Part shown: positions 27,004 through 39,604 of the stretch, piece by piece
Layout: every line of letters begins with the position of its first letter
Numbering within the stretch: position 1 is the stretch's first letter
Source: Candidatus Phosphoribacter hodrii
GTDB taxonomy: Bacteria; Actinomycetota; Actinomycetes; Actinomycetales; Dermatophilaceae
DNA: 64,000 nucleotides
Direction: 5' to 3'
Assembly: GCA_016707175.1 (NCBI GenBank)
Contig: JADJIB010000001.1
Span: 248,001 to 312,000, forward strand
Translations under genes and position numbers: made by a program
The notes under the pieces: generated by a model
The model's input: only the letters and a program-made list of their open reading frames with translations
What the model was told of the DNA's origin: nothing
Databases searched by the model: none

Positions 27004-27540
27004 TTAGAGGTAGGTGCGTCTGGGGTGGACGGCTTGGGGGCCGGCGACTCGGTCGAGGAAGACCAGGCCATTGGTGTGATCGATCTCGTGCTGCAGGCAG
27101 ACGGCCTCGAAGGCATCGGTCTCCAGGGTCACCCACTCCCCCGTGACCGGCAACTGCCCGCGCACCACCAACCGCCGCGCCCGGGCCACGTCGCCGGTGA
27201 AGTCGGGCACCGACATGCACCCCTCGCGGCCCTTCTCCTTGCGACTGGCCGACTCGACGACGGCGTTGCACAGGACGAACTCGCCGTGACACGTCCGGGT
27301 CTTGGGGTGCCCGGTGACGTCGACCGAGAACATCCGCCAGGCCACGCCCACCTGTTGAGCGGCCAGCCCCACACACCCCGGCGACACCGCCTGGGTGGCC
27401 AGCAGGTCGGCGGCCAGTTGGATGACCGACGGCGCGGCCGGATCGACATCAGCCCCAGGGGTGGCCAACACCGGCGCCGGGGCGCGCACGACATCGAGGA
27501 CTCGACCCTCAGGGAGCGAGGGCATGACGAACGAACTCAC
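27004..27540 (-). CDS. def: Peptide deformylase
   Basis: 178-aa metallo-hydrolase removing formyl groups from new proteins. All three motifs are present: GCVGLAAQQVG (motif 1), EGCMSVPDF (motif 2, metal Cys) and QHEIDHTNG (motif 3, HExxH). GTG 27540 overlaps the ACT-protein stop (GTGA); an ATG at 27525 is an alternative. Position with ppx, divIC and eno is typical of housekeeping DNA. It may be a second deformylase; the primary one usually sits with fmt. Confidence 0.92.
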   Translation of the reverse strand: MSSFVMPSLPEGRVLDVVRAPAPVLATPGADVDPAAPSVIQLAADLLATQAVSPGCVGLAAQQVGVAWRMFSVDVTGHPKTRTCHGEFVLCNAVVESASRKEKGREGCMSVPDFTGDVARARRLVVRGQLPVTGEWVTLETDAFEAVCLQHEIDHTNGLVFLDRVAGPQAVHPRRTYL

Positions 27541-28070
27541 AGCACCTCGTCGTCCACCGGCTCGAAGGCCACGGTGACGCCGACCGCAGCGGCGGCTGCG
27601 CGCAGGTCGGCCGCGACGGCCTCGCCGGACGCGGCTTCCGGCAACTCGACCTCGGCGATGAGCACGTAGAGGTCGGATCCCAAGCGGGTGCCCAGGTCGA
27701 CGATGTTGCCGCCGTGAGCGGCCAGCACCTCAGTGATCGAGGCGACGATCCCGGGCCGGTCAGCCCCGTGGACCCGCAGGGTCCAGGCGCGGCCGGGAGC
27801 GGGCGGCATACCCGACTCCCGCAACTCGCGGACGTCGACGGTGAGCGAGCCGCCGGCGGCGATCCCGGCCAGCGCGGCCTCGACCGCAGCAACCGACGCG
27901 GGGGTGCGCACCAACACGACCATCGCGAAGTGCCCGCGCAGCAACGTCATCGTGGAGTCTTCGAGGTTTCCGCCCAACCCGGCGACGGCGGCGGTGACGT
28001 CGGCGACGATGCCGGGCCGGTCGTCTCCGAGGACGGTCACCGCCAGGACGGGAGTGGGGGTTGTGCTCAC
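27537..28070 (-). CDS. Double ACT-domain protein (glycine-cleavage-repressor-like)
   Basis: 177 aa from GTG 28070. Two ACT domains: AVTVLGDDRPGIVADVTAAV near the start and RVHGADRPGIVASITEVLAA near residue 100, each with the DRPG ligand-binding turn. Such proteins are regulators of glycine metabolism or free amino-acid sensors. GATACC lies upstream of the start on the coding strand. The frame is open through into the upstream uracil-DNA glycosylase with no stop, so it may instead be the C-terminal half of a fusion. Confidence 0.75.
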   Translation of the reverse strand: MSTTPTPVLAVTVLGDDRPGIVADVTAAVAGLGGNLEDSTMTLLRGHFAMVVLVRTPASVAAVEAALAGIAAGGSLTVDVRELRESGMPPAPGRAWTLRVHGADRPGIVASITEVLAAHGGNIVDLGTRLGSDLYVLIAEVELPEAASGEAVAADLRAAAAAVGVTVAFEPVDDEVL

Positions 28071-28793
28071 TCGGCTACGGTATCGGGCCACGCGAGCAGC
28101 GCCAGCGCCGAGTCCAAGCATCGACTCGGTGAGCCGCCCGGTGAAGGTGTTCTGCTGGCTCACGTGGTAGCTGCCGACCAACCGCACGACGCGTCCGCCC
28201 GGCTCGCGCAACTGCGCCATCGCGCCGTGCCCGAACGTCGGCTTAGGGGTCGGGACCTGCCAGCCGAGCCGGCGGGCCGCGCCCAGCGACGCGTCCCAGG
28301 CCAGACCGCCCAGCGCCAGGATCGAGCGAACGGTCGGCGCAGCGAGCGCGAGGTCGCGGTCCAACCACGGCGCGCACGTCGCCCGCTCGGACACCGTCGG
28401 TTGGTTTCCCGGCGGCGCGCACCGGACGGCCGCGATGATGCGCAGGCCCCGCAGCGTCAGCCCGTCGCCCGCATGCACACTCGTCGGCTGACTCGCATAA
28501 CCGGCCCGGTGCAGCGCGGCGAAGAGCCAGTCGCCGCTGCGGTCGCCGGTGAAGACCCGACCGGTGCGGTTGGCACCGTGCGCGGCGGGCGCCAGCCCGA
28601 CGACGAGCACCTGCGCGGCCTCGTCGCCGAAGCCCGGCGCCGGTCGCCCCCAGTAGGGCTGGTCGGCGAACGCCGCCCGTTTGTCCCCCGCCACCTGCTC
28701 ACGCCACTGGACCAGGCGCGGGCAGGCACGGCATACCGAGATCCGCGCGTCGAGGGTGGCGAGGTCGGAGGCCGACCGCGCGAGGCTCACCAC
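28071..28793 (-). CDS. Uracil-DNA glycosylase, type 5 (UdgB-like), no stop before the ACT gene
   Basis: About 240 aa. VCRACPRLVQWREQV near the start and CAPPGNQPT supply Fe-S cluster cysteines of thermostable UDGs, GLAPAAHGANRTGRVFTGD is motif 1 with the Gly-Leu-Ala-Pro-Ala-x-His-Gly-Ala-Asn signature of family 5, and GSYHVSQQNTFTG is motif 2 with His. It removes uracil and some oxidised bases. GTG 28793 or 28790 fits the family N terminus. The reading frame continues without a stop into the ACT protein, so either the stop was lost by an indel or the two are fused. Confidence 0.85.
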
Positions 28794-28926
28794 CTGCTCG
28801 GCGTCACGAGCCCGAGGGGTATGCCGCGTCGCCGGGTCCCCAGGCCACCCAGAGCCAGGGGGTGCAGGCGAGCCCGACGGGTCCCCCGTGACCGGATGCG
28901 GCAACGCCTGAGGCACGGCGCGGGAC

Positions 28927-29928
28927 TCAGCGGCCGACGAGCGACAGGGCGATGCCGTCGAGGATGTCGTGCTCGGAGGTAGCGACGGGCAGGGCCTGGC
29001 CGAGACCAGTCTGGCGCATGACGCGGGCGATGACCCGCGACCAGACCAGGGCCCCCGCACCGATGACATCGACCCGGCCGGGGTGCATGAAGCCCTTGGC
29101 CGCGCGCTCTGCCCGGGTCATCCCCATGAGTTGCTCGCACGCCGCCTGGATCTGCGGGGGCGTGGCCACCGACAGGTGGATCGCTCCCGGGTCGTAGGCC
29201 CGCAGGTCGAGGTGCTGGGCCGCCACGGTCGTTACGCTGCCGGCCAACCCGACGAGGGTGCGCACCTCACGCAAGCTGACCGTCTCGATGGCCAGGTCGA
29301 TGGCCCGGTCGATGTCGACGATCGCCGCGGCGATCTCGTCGGGGGTCGGCGGGTCGCTGCGCAGGTGGCGCTCGGTGAGCCGCACGCAACCGATGTCGAC
29401 CGAGCGAGCGGCCTCCACCGTGTGGGTGCCCCGGACGAACTCCGTGGAGCCGCCACCGATGTCGACGACGAGATAGGGCCCCTCCATCTGCGCGGCGATG
29501 AGGTCACCGGTGGCCCCGAGGAAGGACAGCCGAGCCTCCTCTTGGCCGCTGACGACCTCGGGTGCGACGTCGAGGTCCCCGAACGCTGCACGGACCCCGG
29601 CGACGAACTCGTCGGCGTTGCGCGCGTCGCGGGAGGCCGAGGTGGCGACGAACCGGATGCGGTGGACGGCATACTCACGGCATTGGGTCGCGTAGTCGCG
29701 GGTCATCGCCAGCGTGCGCGCCAGCGCTTCAGGGGCGAGCACCCCCGTCTTGTCGACCCCGCAGCCCAGCCGGACGATCTCCATCCGCCGCACCAGCTCA
29801 AGCATCTTCCCGGTCTGCGGATCGATGTCGGCGATAAGCAGTCGCAGCGAATTGGTCCCGCAGTCGATGGCCCCGACTCGGACCTCCCCGGCGGCGGAAG
29901 TGGCGCGAGGCGCGGTGGCGGGGACCAT
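28927..29928 (-). CDS. ppx: Exopolyphosphatase / GppA-type phosphatase
   Basis: 333-aa ASKHA hydrolase of polyphosphate or pppGpp. GAIDCGTNSLRLLIAD is the phosphate-1 motif, GGGSTEFVRG phosphate-2 and GAGALVWSRVI the adenosine-like segment. It is the short actinobacterial form lacking the C-terminal HD domain. ATG 29928 is preceded by GATAAT six bases upstream on the coding strand, an almost ideal -10 for leaderless transcription. Downstream of DUF501, divIC and eno as in mycobacteria. Confidence 0.92.
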   Translation of the reverse strand: MVPATAPRATSAAGEVRVGAIDCGTNSLRLLIADIDPQTGKMLELVRRMEIVRLGCGVDKTGVLAPEALARTLAMTRDYATQCREYAVHRIRFVATSASRDARNADEFVAGVRAAFGDLDVAPEVVSGQEEARLSFLGATGDLIAAQMEGPYLVVDIGGGSTEFVRGTHTVEAARSVDIGCVRLTERHLRSDPPTPDEIAAAIVDIDRAIDLAIETVSLREVRTLVGLAGSVTTVAAQHLDLRAYDPGAIHLSVATPPQIQAACEQLMGMTRAERAAKGFMHPGRVDVIGAGALVWSRVIARVMRQTGLGQALPVATSEHDILDGIALSLVGR

Positions 29929-29980
29929 GCGGCGATTATCCCATCGCTCCCCCAACACGGCACCCCCGGACTCCGCCGGG

Positions 29981-30511
29981 TCACTCCTCGGCGGCTCCCA
30001 CGCACGGCCCGGCGTCCCACCAGGGGGCAAGCAACGCTAGGGCCTCGTCGCCGAACGGGTTGATCCCGGGGCCGGCAGCCAGCGAGTGTGCGACGAGGAC
30101 ATGCAGGCACTTAACCCGGTCGGGCATCCCGCCGGCGGAGACGCCCGCGATCTCGGGGACGTCGCCGCCGGACGCGAGGGTGGCCCGATCGGCGAGGTAT
30201 GCCGTGTGCGCCCGCGCGTAGGCGGCCGCCAGGTCCTCGTCGTCGGCCAACCGGGCCTGCATGTCGCGCATCAGACCTTGGGTCTCCAGGGTGCTGATCG
30301 CGGCGGTCAGCCGGGGACACGTGGCGTAGTAGGTCGTCGGGAACGGGGTGCCGTCGGGCAGCCGCGGGGCGGTGCGGACGACGTCGGGACGACCGCACGG
30401 GCAGCGGTGAGCGATTCCGAGCACTCCCCGAGGCTCCCGGCCCAACTGCGCGGCGATCGCGGCGAGGTCTTCAGGCTCGGTCGGCCCAGTCGGATCTGTC
30501 GGCGGCGTCAC
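29981..30511 (-). CDS. DUF501 protein
   Basis: 176 aa, cytoplasmic. IAAQLGREPRGVLGIAHRCPCGRPDVVRT at the N terminus (CxCG pair) and SAGGMPDRVKCLHVLVAHSLA near the C terminus are the DUF501 landmarks. GTG 30511 overlaps the divIC stop by four bases. The eno-divIC-DUF501-ppx order is conserved across actinobacteria. Function unknown. Confidence 0.9.
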   Translation of the reverse strand: MTPPTDPTGPTEPEDLAAIAAQLGREPRGVLGIAHRCPCGRPDVVRTAPRLPDGTPFPTTYYATCPRLTAAISTLETQGLMRDMQARLADDEDLAAAYARAHTAYLADRATLASGGDVPEIAGVSAGGMPDRVKCLHVLVAHSLAAGPGINPFGDEALALLAPWWDAGPCVGAAEE

Positions 30512-31059
30512 GGGGCGGTCGGCGGCTCGGTGACCGGAAGCATGCCGGCGGTCGGACGGTCGGCCAGTTGCACGGACTGCCAGATCTGGCCATACCAGGG
30601 GGCGTCGCCGTTGGCCTGGGGCGCAGCGACCGAGGCACCGGAGACGGGAGGCCGGGCGGCCTCCTGCGGGTCGATGACGGTGTAGGAGCGGTCACCGACC
30701 TTGACGAACTTCAGCCGGTCGCGGGCCTGTTGCTCGACGTAGGCGGGGTCGGTCCACCGCTCCTGCTCGGCTTGCAGCGAGGCCACCTGGCTCTGTTGCT
30801 GGGCGACCTGGGTCGCCAGGGCGTCGATCTCGGCCCGCTGCCGGGCCAGGGATCGGGCGGTCGGCACGAGGGTGACGAGCAGGACGACGGCGATGGCGCC
30901 GAGGATGACCCAGCGCAACCAGGCCGGGCCGCGACGATCGTCGTCGGGGGTCGCCTCACGGGTCCGGGGTGCGGGGGCAGGGCGGCTGGCCCCGGGGCGA
31001 CGGCCGGTGGTGGCCGTCGTCCCGGGGCGCACGCGCGTGCGTCGAGCTGGTGTGGTCAT
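30508..31059 (-). CDS. DivIC/FtsB-type septum formation initiator
   Basis: 183 aa. Basic Arg/Pro/Thr-rich cytoplasmic tail (1-45), one transmembrane helix (WVILGAIAVVLLVTLVP, about 49-66), then a coiled coil (ARQRAEIDALATQVAQQQSQ onward) and the conserved DPAYVEQQARDRLKFVKVGD end of the family. A membrane scaffold of the divisome in complex with FtsL/FtsQ-like partners. It follows eno. Confidence 0.9.
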   Translation of the reverse strand: MTTPARRTRVRPGTTATTGRRPGASRPAPAPRTREATPDDDRRGPAWLRWVILGAIAVVLLVTLVPTARSLARQRAEIDALATQVAQQQSQVASLQAEQERWTDPAYVEQQARDRLKFVKVGDRSYTVIDPQEAARPPVSGASVAAPQANGDAPWYGQIWQSVQLADRPTAGMLPVTEPPTAP

Positions 31060-31101
31060 GCCCCGGAGGTCCCCATCCCCCCAGTCTGACCCCTCAACGG
31101 C

Positions 31102-32388
31102 TCAGCCCTTGGCAGCGAAACGCGGGAAGGCGCCGGCACCGGCATACACCGCGGCGTCGTCGAGCTCCTCCTCGATGCGCAGCAGCTGGTTGTACTTGGC
31201 CACCCGCTCGGAGCGGGCCGGGGCGCCGGTCTTGATCTGGCCGCAGTTGGTCGCGACGGCGAGGTCGGCGATCGTCGTGTCCTCGGTCTCGCCGGAGCGG
31301 TGGCTCATCATGCAGCGGTAGCCGTTGCGGTGGGCCAGGTCGACCGCGTCGAGGGTCTCGGTGAGCGAGCCGATCTGGTTGACCTTGACGAGCAGGGCGT
31401 TGGCGGTCTGGGTGTCGATGCCGCGCTGCAGCCGCTCGGGGTTGGTGACGAACAGGTCGTCGCCGACGATCTGGACCTTGGCGCCGAGGGCGTCGGTGAT
31501 GGCCTTCCAGCCGTCCCAGTCCTCTTCGCTCATCGGGTCTTCGATCGACACCAGGGGGTATGCCGCGACGAGCTCGGCGTAGTAGGCGGTCATCTCGGCG
31601 GACGTCTTGGCGGCACCCTCGAACTGGTAGGCGCCGTCCTTGTAGAACTCGGTGGCCGCCACGTCGAGGGCCAGCGCGATGTCCTTGCCCGGAACGTAGC
31701 CGGCCTTCTCGATTGCCTCGACGATGACGTCGAGAGCGGCGCGGTTGCTCTCGAGGTTGGGGGCGAAGCCACCCTCGTCACCCAGGCCGGTGGACAGGCC
31801 ACGGTCGTGCAGGACCTTCTTGAGGGTGTGGTAGACCTCGGCGCCCCAGCGCAGGGCCTCCTTGAAGGTCGGCGCACCGATCGGGGCGATCATGAACTCC
31901 TGGATGTCCACGTTGGTGTCGGCGTGCGAGCCACCGTTGAGGATGTTCATCATCGGGACGGGCAGGACGTGCGCGTTGGGGCCGCCGACGTAGCGGAACA
32001 ACGGGAGGTTGGCCGAGTCGGCTGCCGCACGGGCGACCGCGAGCGAGACGCCGAGGATGGCGTTGGCGCCGAGGTTCTCCTTGTTCTTGGAGCCGTCCAT
32101 GGCGAGCATCTCGGCGTCGATGAGCCGCTGCTCGCTGGCGTCGAAGCCCATGATCTTGGGGTTGATCTCGTCGAGGACCGCGTCGACGGCCTTCTCGACA
32201 CCCTTGCCGAGGTAACGGCCCTTGTCGCCGTCACGCTTCTCGTAGGCCTCGAACGCACCAGTCGACGCACCCGACGGGACGGCGGCGCGGGCCACGGTTC
32301 CGTCGTCGAGGAGCACCTCGACCTCGACCGTGGGGTTGCCGCGCGAGTCGAGGATCTCGCGGGCGCCTACTGCTTCGATGCTGGCCAC
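31102..32388 (-). CDS. eno: Enolase
   Basis: Converts 2-phosphoglycerate to PEP; 428 aa. Starts ASIEAVGAREILDSRGNPTVEV, has GGSHADTNVDIQEFM, the metal ligands in SIEDPMSEEDWDGW and GDDLFVTN, and the signature LLVKVNQIGSLTET with SHRSGETEDTTIADLAVA. GTG 32388 is fixed by GGAGG seven bases upstream. Essential glycolysis gene, convergent with nothing and upstream of divIC. Confidence 0.97.
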   Translation of the reverse strand: MASIEAVGAREILDSRGNPTVEVEVLLDDGTVARAAVPSGASTGAFEAYEKRDGDKGRYLGKGVEKAVDAVLDEINPKIMGFDASEQRLIDAEMLAMDGSKNKENLGANAILGVSLAVARAAADSANLPLFRYVGGPNAHVLPVPMMNILNGGSHADTNVDIQEFMIAPIGAPTFKEALRWGAEVYHTLKKVLHDRGLSTGLGDEGGFAPNLESNRAALDVIVEAIEKAGYVPGKDIALALDVAATEFYKDGAYQFEGAAKTSAEMTAYYAELVAAYPLVSIEDPMSEEDWDGWKAITDALGAKVQIVGDDLFVTNPERLQRGIDTQTANALLVKVNQIGSLTETLDAVDLAHRNGYRCMMSHRSGETEDTTIADLAVATNCGQIKTGAPARSERVAKYNQLLRIEEELDDAAVYAGAGAFPRFAAKG

Positions 32389-32485
32389 TTCGGTGCCTCC
32401 AGGACGTGTTGGGATGGGGATAAAGGTCGGCCCGGTGTTGATGGCGCGCGGCACTGCGCAGCCGCACCCAGCCGTCGCGCCCACC

Positions 32486-33148
32486 CTATCCCGCAGCGTC
32501 GCTCAGGGACCTCAGCGTGGCCCGAAGGACAGCGTCAGGATCATCACGTCGGCGCACCACGTCGGCCACCACGGCCAGCAGTCGGGAGCCCGGGTCGGAC
32601 CCGGCGGCCGCCGCATCCACGAGGTCACCGCGTCCGGCGCGGTCAAGGCGGGTCACCATGGCCGCGGCCTTGGCGAGGGGCGGCATACCCGCCGGTATGC
32701 CGTGCAGCGGGCCTGGCGGCGCGGCGCCGGACCCCTTGGCAGCCTTCTCGGCCGCCTTGATCACCGACCAGTTGGCGGCGACCGCCTCGGGGGTGTCAGC
32801 GACGACGTCCCCGAAGACGTGCGGGTGGCGGCGGCGCAACTTGGCGGCGATCCCGGCGGCGACATCGTCGATGTCGAACGGGGCGACCTCGTCCTCCTGC
32901 GCAACGCGCGCGTGGAAGACGACCTGCAGCAGGACGTCGCCGAGTTCCTCGGCCATGTGGTCGCGTTCACCCGACTCGATCGCCTCGACCGCCTCGTAGG
33001 TCTCCTCGACGAGGTAGGGCACGAGCGAGGCGTGGGTCTGCTCGGCGTCCCACGGGCAGCCGCCGGGCGAGCGCAACCGGTCCATGACCGCGACCAGGTC
33101 CAGCAGCGCCGCGCCGGATGGAACGCTCGGGCCTGGGCCGCCCGTCAC
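32486..33148 (-). CDS. mazG: MazG-family nucleoside triphosphate pyrophosphohydrolase
   Basis: 220 aa. GGCPWDAEQTHASL followed by EETYEAVEAI and EELGDVLLQVVFHARV gives the MazG ExxE...ExxD metal-binding pattern, residues about 28-85. It hydrolyses non-canonical or oxidised NTPs to NMP and PPi. An inverted pair of the GTATGCCG motif (32681-32702) encodes the GIPAGMP stretch. Preceded by a lipoprotein gene and mfd in one direction. Confidence 0.92.
   Translation of the reverse strand: MTGGPGPSVPSGAALLDLVAVMDRLRSPGGCPWDAEQTHASLVPYLVEETYEAVEAIESGERDHMAEELGDVLLQVVFHARVAQEDEVAPFDIDDVAAGIAAKLRRRHPHVFGDVVADTPEAVAANWSVIKAAEKAAKGSGAAPPGPLHGIPAGMPPLAKAAAMVTRLDRAGRGDLVDAAAAGSDPGSRLLAVVADVVRRRDDPDAVLRATLRSLSDAAG
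32681..32702. repeat. Inverted pair of CGGCATACC inside mazG
   Basis: CGGCATACC (32681-32689) and GGTATGCCG (32694-32702) with a 4-base loop, within coding DNA. Confidence 0.85.
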
Positions 33149-33158
33149 CCGCGGTCGG

Positions 33159-33685
33159 TCACTTCTCGGGGGCGGTGGTGGTCCGGACGATCCAGTCGGG
33201 CGTGGGCATCCCCAGGAAGCCGGTCGAGTAGTCCACCGATCCGTAGCGCGGGTCGACCGCGATAGAGGCGGCCTTGATGTCCTTGAGGAGGGCGGCCTTG
33301 CCCTCCTCGTCGAGCGAGGCGTAGGCCGCGCTGGCCTGCACCACGGCGACCGTCACGGGGGTCGGGTTGTGGATCGCAGTCATGAAGGAGTTGTACTGGT
33401 TGTCCGGCCCCCAGAGACCGCGGCTCGTCGCCTCGGCGAGGACGAACGGCGAGATCATGAGGAGGTTGACGATCTGCGCCTCGGTGGCGGCCTCGCCGCC
33501 GGCCTTGAGCGCCTCGTTGATCTGCGCGGTCGTCTCGACGATCTGGCTCGGCGTGTAGCTCTGGCCGTCGACGACGAGAGCCGTGCCCGGGCGTCCGGCG
33601 GCACCGCACCCGGCGATCAGGGTGGCGACGAGCAGCCCGATGAGGGCTGCCGGGAGCGTTCCGAGGCGACGCGGGGTCCGCGGGC

Positions 33686-33689
<4 letters not shown>
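33159..33689 (-). CDS. SurA-N-like lipoprotein
   Basis: 176 aa with a lipoprotein signal ending LIAGC (Cys about residue 28). The mature part starts ALVVDGQSYTPSQIVETTAQIN, typical of SurA N-terminal/chaperone-like lipoproteins; no parvulin domain is present. Likely anchored outside the membrane. ATG 33689 overlaps the mfd stop by three to four bases, so it is co-translated with mfd. In mycobacteria the same slot holds another lipoprotein. Confidence 0.8.
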
Positions 33690-37335
<3,646 letters not shown>

Positions 37336-37430
37336 AGCCTCACAACTCTACGGCCAGGTGAATTTGGTCGAAGTCGCCCAAGCCGCGGGAACCGCCGACC
37401 GGATCGGCCCCGCTGACCTAGCATGACGAC

Positions 37431-37456
37431 AGCACAGTCCAGACTTCGACTGTGCT
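37431..37456. promoter_or_regulatory. Inverted repeat upstream of the BNR-like gene
   Basis: AGCACAGT (37431-37438) and ACTGTGCT (37449-37456) are perfect complements around a 10-base loop, 30 bp before the ATG. It could be an operator or a stem in the leader RNA. Confidence 0.5.
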
Positions 37457-37486
37457 CCGTGTCTTCTCGTCTCTCCCGGGGTGCCG

Positions 37487-38446
37487 ATGGCTTCGCGAAC
37501 GCGACTTGCAACGTGGGGTTTGGTGGCCCTGCTCGCGGTCGACGTTGCCCTGGTGAGCGCTGCCTTCCGTAACCCGTTCCGCCAGCCTGCGACGGCACCG
37601 GTCACCGGCGCCGCGGCGACTGTCACGGGCACCGTCCCCGGCTCGGCTGGCGGCACCTCCACCCCGGCGGCCACCTCATCGACGCCGGCGGCCACCGGGT
37701 TCAGCGGCTCGGGCAGCATGGTCGGCGTCGTGCCGATCGACTCGGCGCGGGCCTGGCGCTTCGTGCAGGGCGCCTGCCCCGGGGGCGGCGCCTCCTTGGC
37801 CCACACCGACAACGGCGGCCGCACTTGGGAGGACGTCCCCATCCCCTTCGGAGCGATCTCGCGGGTGCAGGTCACCGATGCCGCCAAGGTGGTTGTCGTC
37901 GGGACCGAGGGTGCGGGCTGCCGCGAAACGGCACTGCGCTCGACCGACACGGGGCAGACCTGGGCGTCGGGAGGGGCCCTTGCCTTGTGGTACCGATCAC
38001 TGGCCACACCCACCGCAGTGGTCAATTCGAACGGCCGCGCCGGCACACCCTGCGGGAACGGGAAGGCGCTGAGCGTCTCGGCCTTGTCGGCGACCTCGGC
38101 TGCAGTGCTGTGTGAGAGCGGCAAAGTTGTCGAGACCGCGGACGGTGGAGGCAACTGGGTTGAGGTCAGCCGCGGTCTGAGCGCTCTCGCCGTCGATGCG
38201 CGGGTGGAGGCCTCGAAGCTCGCCGCGCTCGTCGCCTACGTGGCAGACGGCTGCTCGGGAGTGCAGGTCGCCTCGATCGCCGCCGGCGCGACGACCAAAC
38301 TCGGCTGCGTCGACCTCGGTGGCCGCAGCAACGACGGACTGCTCACTCACGTCGCCCTGAGCGTCGAGGGGAACGCAGGATGGTTGATCGTCGATGGCGA
38401 CACCTACACGTCCGACGACGGTGGAAAGACGTGGTCCACCCCCTGA
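37487..38446 (+). CDS. Membrane-anchored BNR/Ycf48-like protein
   Basis: 319 aa. One N-terminal transmembrane segment (LATWGLVALLAVDVALVSAA), a Thr/Ala/Gly/Ser-rich linker (about 35-75), then a beta-propeller-like domain with Asp-box repeats: TDNGGRTWEDV, STDTGQTWASG, TADGGGNWVEV, SDDGGKTWSTP. BNR repeats occur in sialidases and in non-enzymatic propellers; no sialidase catalytic residues are evident. ATG 37487, with an in-frame GTG six bases earlier. It sits at the boundary of the polysaccharide locus and faces outward. Confidence 0.8.
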   Translation: MASRTRLATWGLVALLAVDVALVSAAFRNPFRQPATAPVTGAAATVTGTVPGSAGGTSTPAATSSTPAATGFSGSGSMVGVVPIDSARAWRFVQGACPGGGASLAHTDNGGRTWEDVPIPFGAISRVQVTDAAKVVVVGTEGAGCRETALRSTDTGQTWASGGALALWYRSLATPTAVVNSNGRAGTPCGNGKALSVSALSATSAAVLCESGKVVETADGGGNWVEVSRGLSALAVDARVEASKLAALVAYVADGCSGVQVASIAAGATTKLGCVDLGGRSNDGLLTHVALSVEGNAGWLIVDGDTYTSDDGGKTWSTP

Positions 38447-38479
38447 CATCGGGCTCCCTGATCCCTTTTCGCCCTGGGC

Positions 38480-39508
38480 TCAGGAGTAGGAGTCGAGCCG
38501 ATCTTCACGGATGGCTGTGCCCAATTGCGTCAATTTCACCCAGTCGACCAGGTCGATCGACGCCCCGTAAGGCGATCGCCCGAAGCCGGACAGCGGAGCC
38601 GTGAGGAAGCGGATGTCGCCCGGACGCAATCCGTTCAAGGAAAGAAGCTCACCACGCATCTGACCTACGTCGAATCCTCTGTCGACGATGACGTTGCTCG
38701 TTGCAGAGTCAATGAATGTGGCGAGCTTTGCCGGGTTGGCGAGGGTTTCGACGCTGACTGCTTCGAGCATGAGGGCCTTCAGGAAGGCCTGCTGTCGCCG
38801 ACCACGACTGATGTCTCCCTGACTGAGGTCGTAGCGTTCTCGAACGAACGCCAAGGCCATCTCACCGTCGAGATGCATCATCCCTTGGGTAAATACATGG
38901 CCGTCGATCTTGCCTCCCTCTTCGACGTATACGTCCAAGCCGCCGACCGCGTCAGTCATGCGTTTGAAACCCTCGAAGCCGATCATCGCGACGTGATCGA
39001 TCTTCACCCCGAGCATTCCCTGAACCGTGTCGACCAACAACGGGGCGCCACCAAAGGCAAATGCGGCATTGATCTTGTTCCGCCCGTGTCCCGGTATAAA
39101 CACGTACATGTCTCGAGGAAAGTGAATCAGGCTAACATTGTGCTTATCGATGGGTACATGCACGAAGATGATGACATCGGACCGCGCACCTCCCAAACCC
39201 GAACGCGCGTCCGACCCGATGAGTAGGTAGTTGTCGCCAGCGCTCTCGGCGGGTACCGCAGCGGTGGGGATGCCGCCCTCCCCAGGCTCAGACGGGTCGA
39301 AAGCCCCACCGTCGACGGGCACGAGCGGCCCTCCGGTAGGCATGAGATCGGCAAACTTGATATTCGACGTGACGAGGTGGTTAAGCCAACCCAAATACCC
39401 GCCCACGGCGACAACTGGGACGGCAAGCATGAGGAGGACGACGACGAGCAAGCGCCTGTTGCGACGTCGTTCGCCGTGGGCCTCTCCCGGCTGAGGGTTG
39501 TCGGACAT
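38480..39508 (-). CDS. LytR-CpsA-Psr (LCP) family transferase
   Basis: 342 aa. Short cytoplasmic basic tail, one membrane helix (about 20-42), then an extracytoplasmic LCP domain: NYLLIGSDARSG, IHFPRDMYVFIPGHGRNKINAAFA and FVRERYDLSQGDISRGRRQQAFL hold the Asp/Arg residues that bind the polyprenyl pyrophosphate head. LCP proteins attach glycopolymers to peptidoglycan or arabinogalactan. This is the probable ligase for the polysaccharide made by the adjacent genes. Base composition is visibly lower in GC than the neighbours. Confidence 0.93.
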   Translation of the reverse strand: MSDNPQPGEAHGERRRNRRLLVVVLLMLAVPVVAVGGYLGWLNHLVTSNIKFADLMPTGGPLVPVDGGAFDPSEPGEGGIPTAAVPAESAGDNYLLIGSDARSGLGGARSDVIIFVHVPIDKHNVSLIHFPRDMYVFIPGHGRNKINAAFAFGGAPLLVDTVQGMLGVKIDHVAMIGFEGFKRMTDAVGGLDVYVEEGGKIDGHVFTQGMMHLDGEMALAFVRERYDLSQGDISRGRRQQAFLKALMLEAVSVETLANPAKLATFIDSATSNVIVDRGFDVGQMRGELLSLNGLRPGDIRFLTAPLSGFGRSPYGASIDLVDWVKLTQLGTAIREDRLDSYS

Positions 39509-39604
39509 TGGCCCACTCTAGGCGGGTGTCCGTGGCCTTCGAGGGTGATCGGCTGACATCGCACGGACCGGGGGGCCGAACCGCCCTGCTGGACGAACCC
39601 GTCC

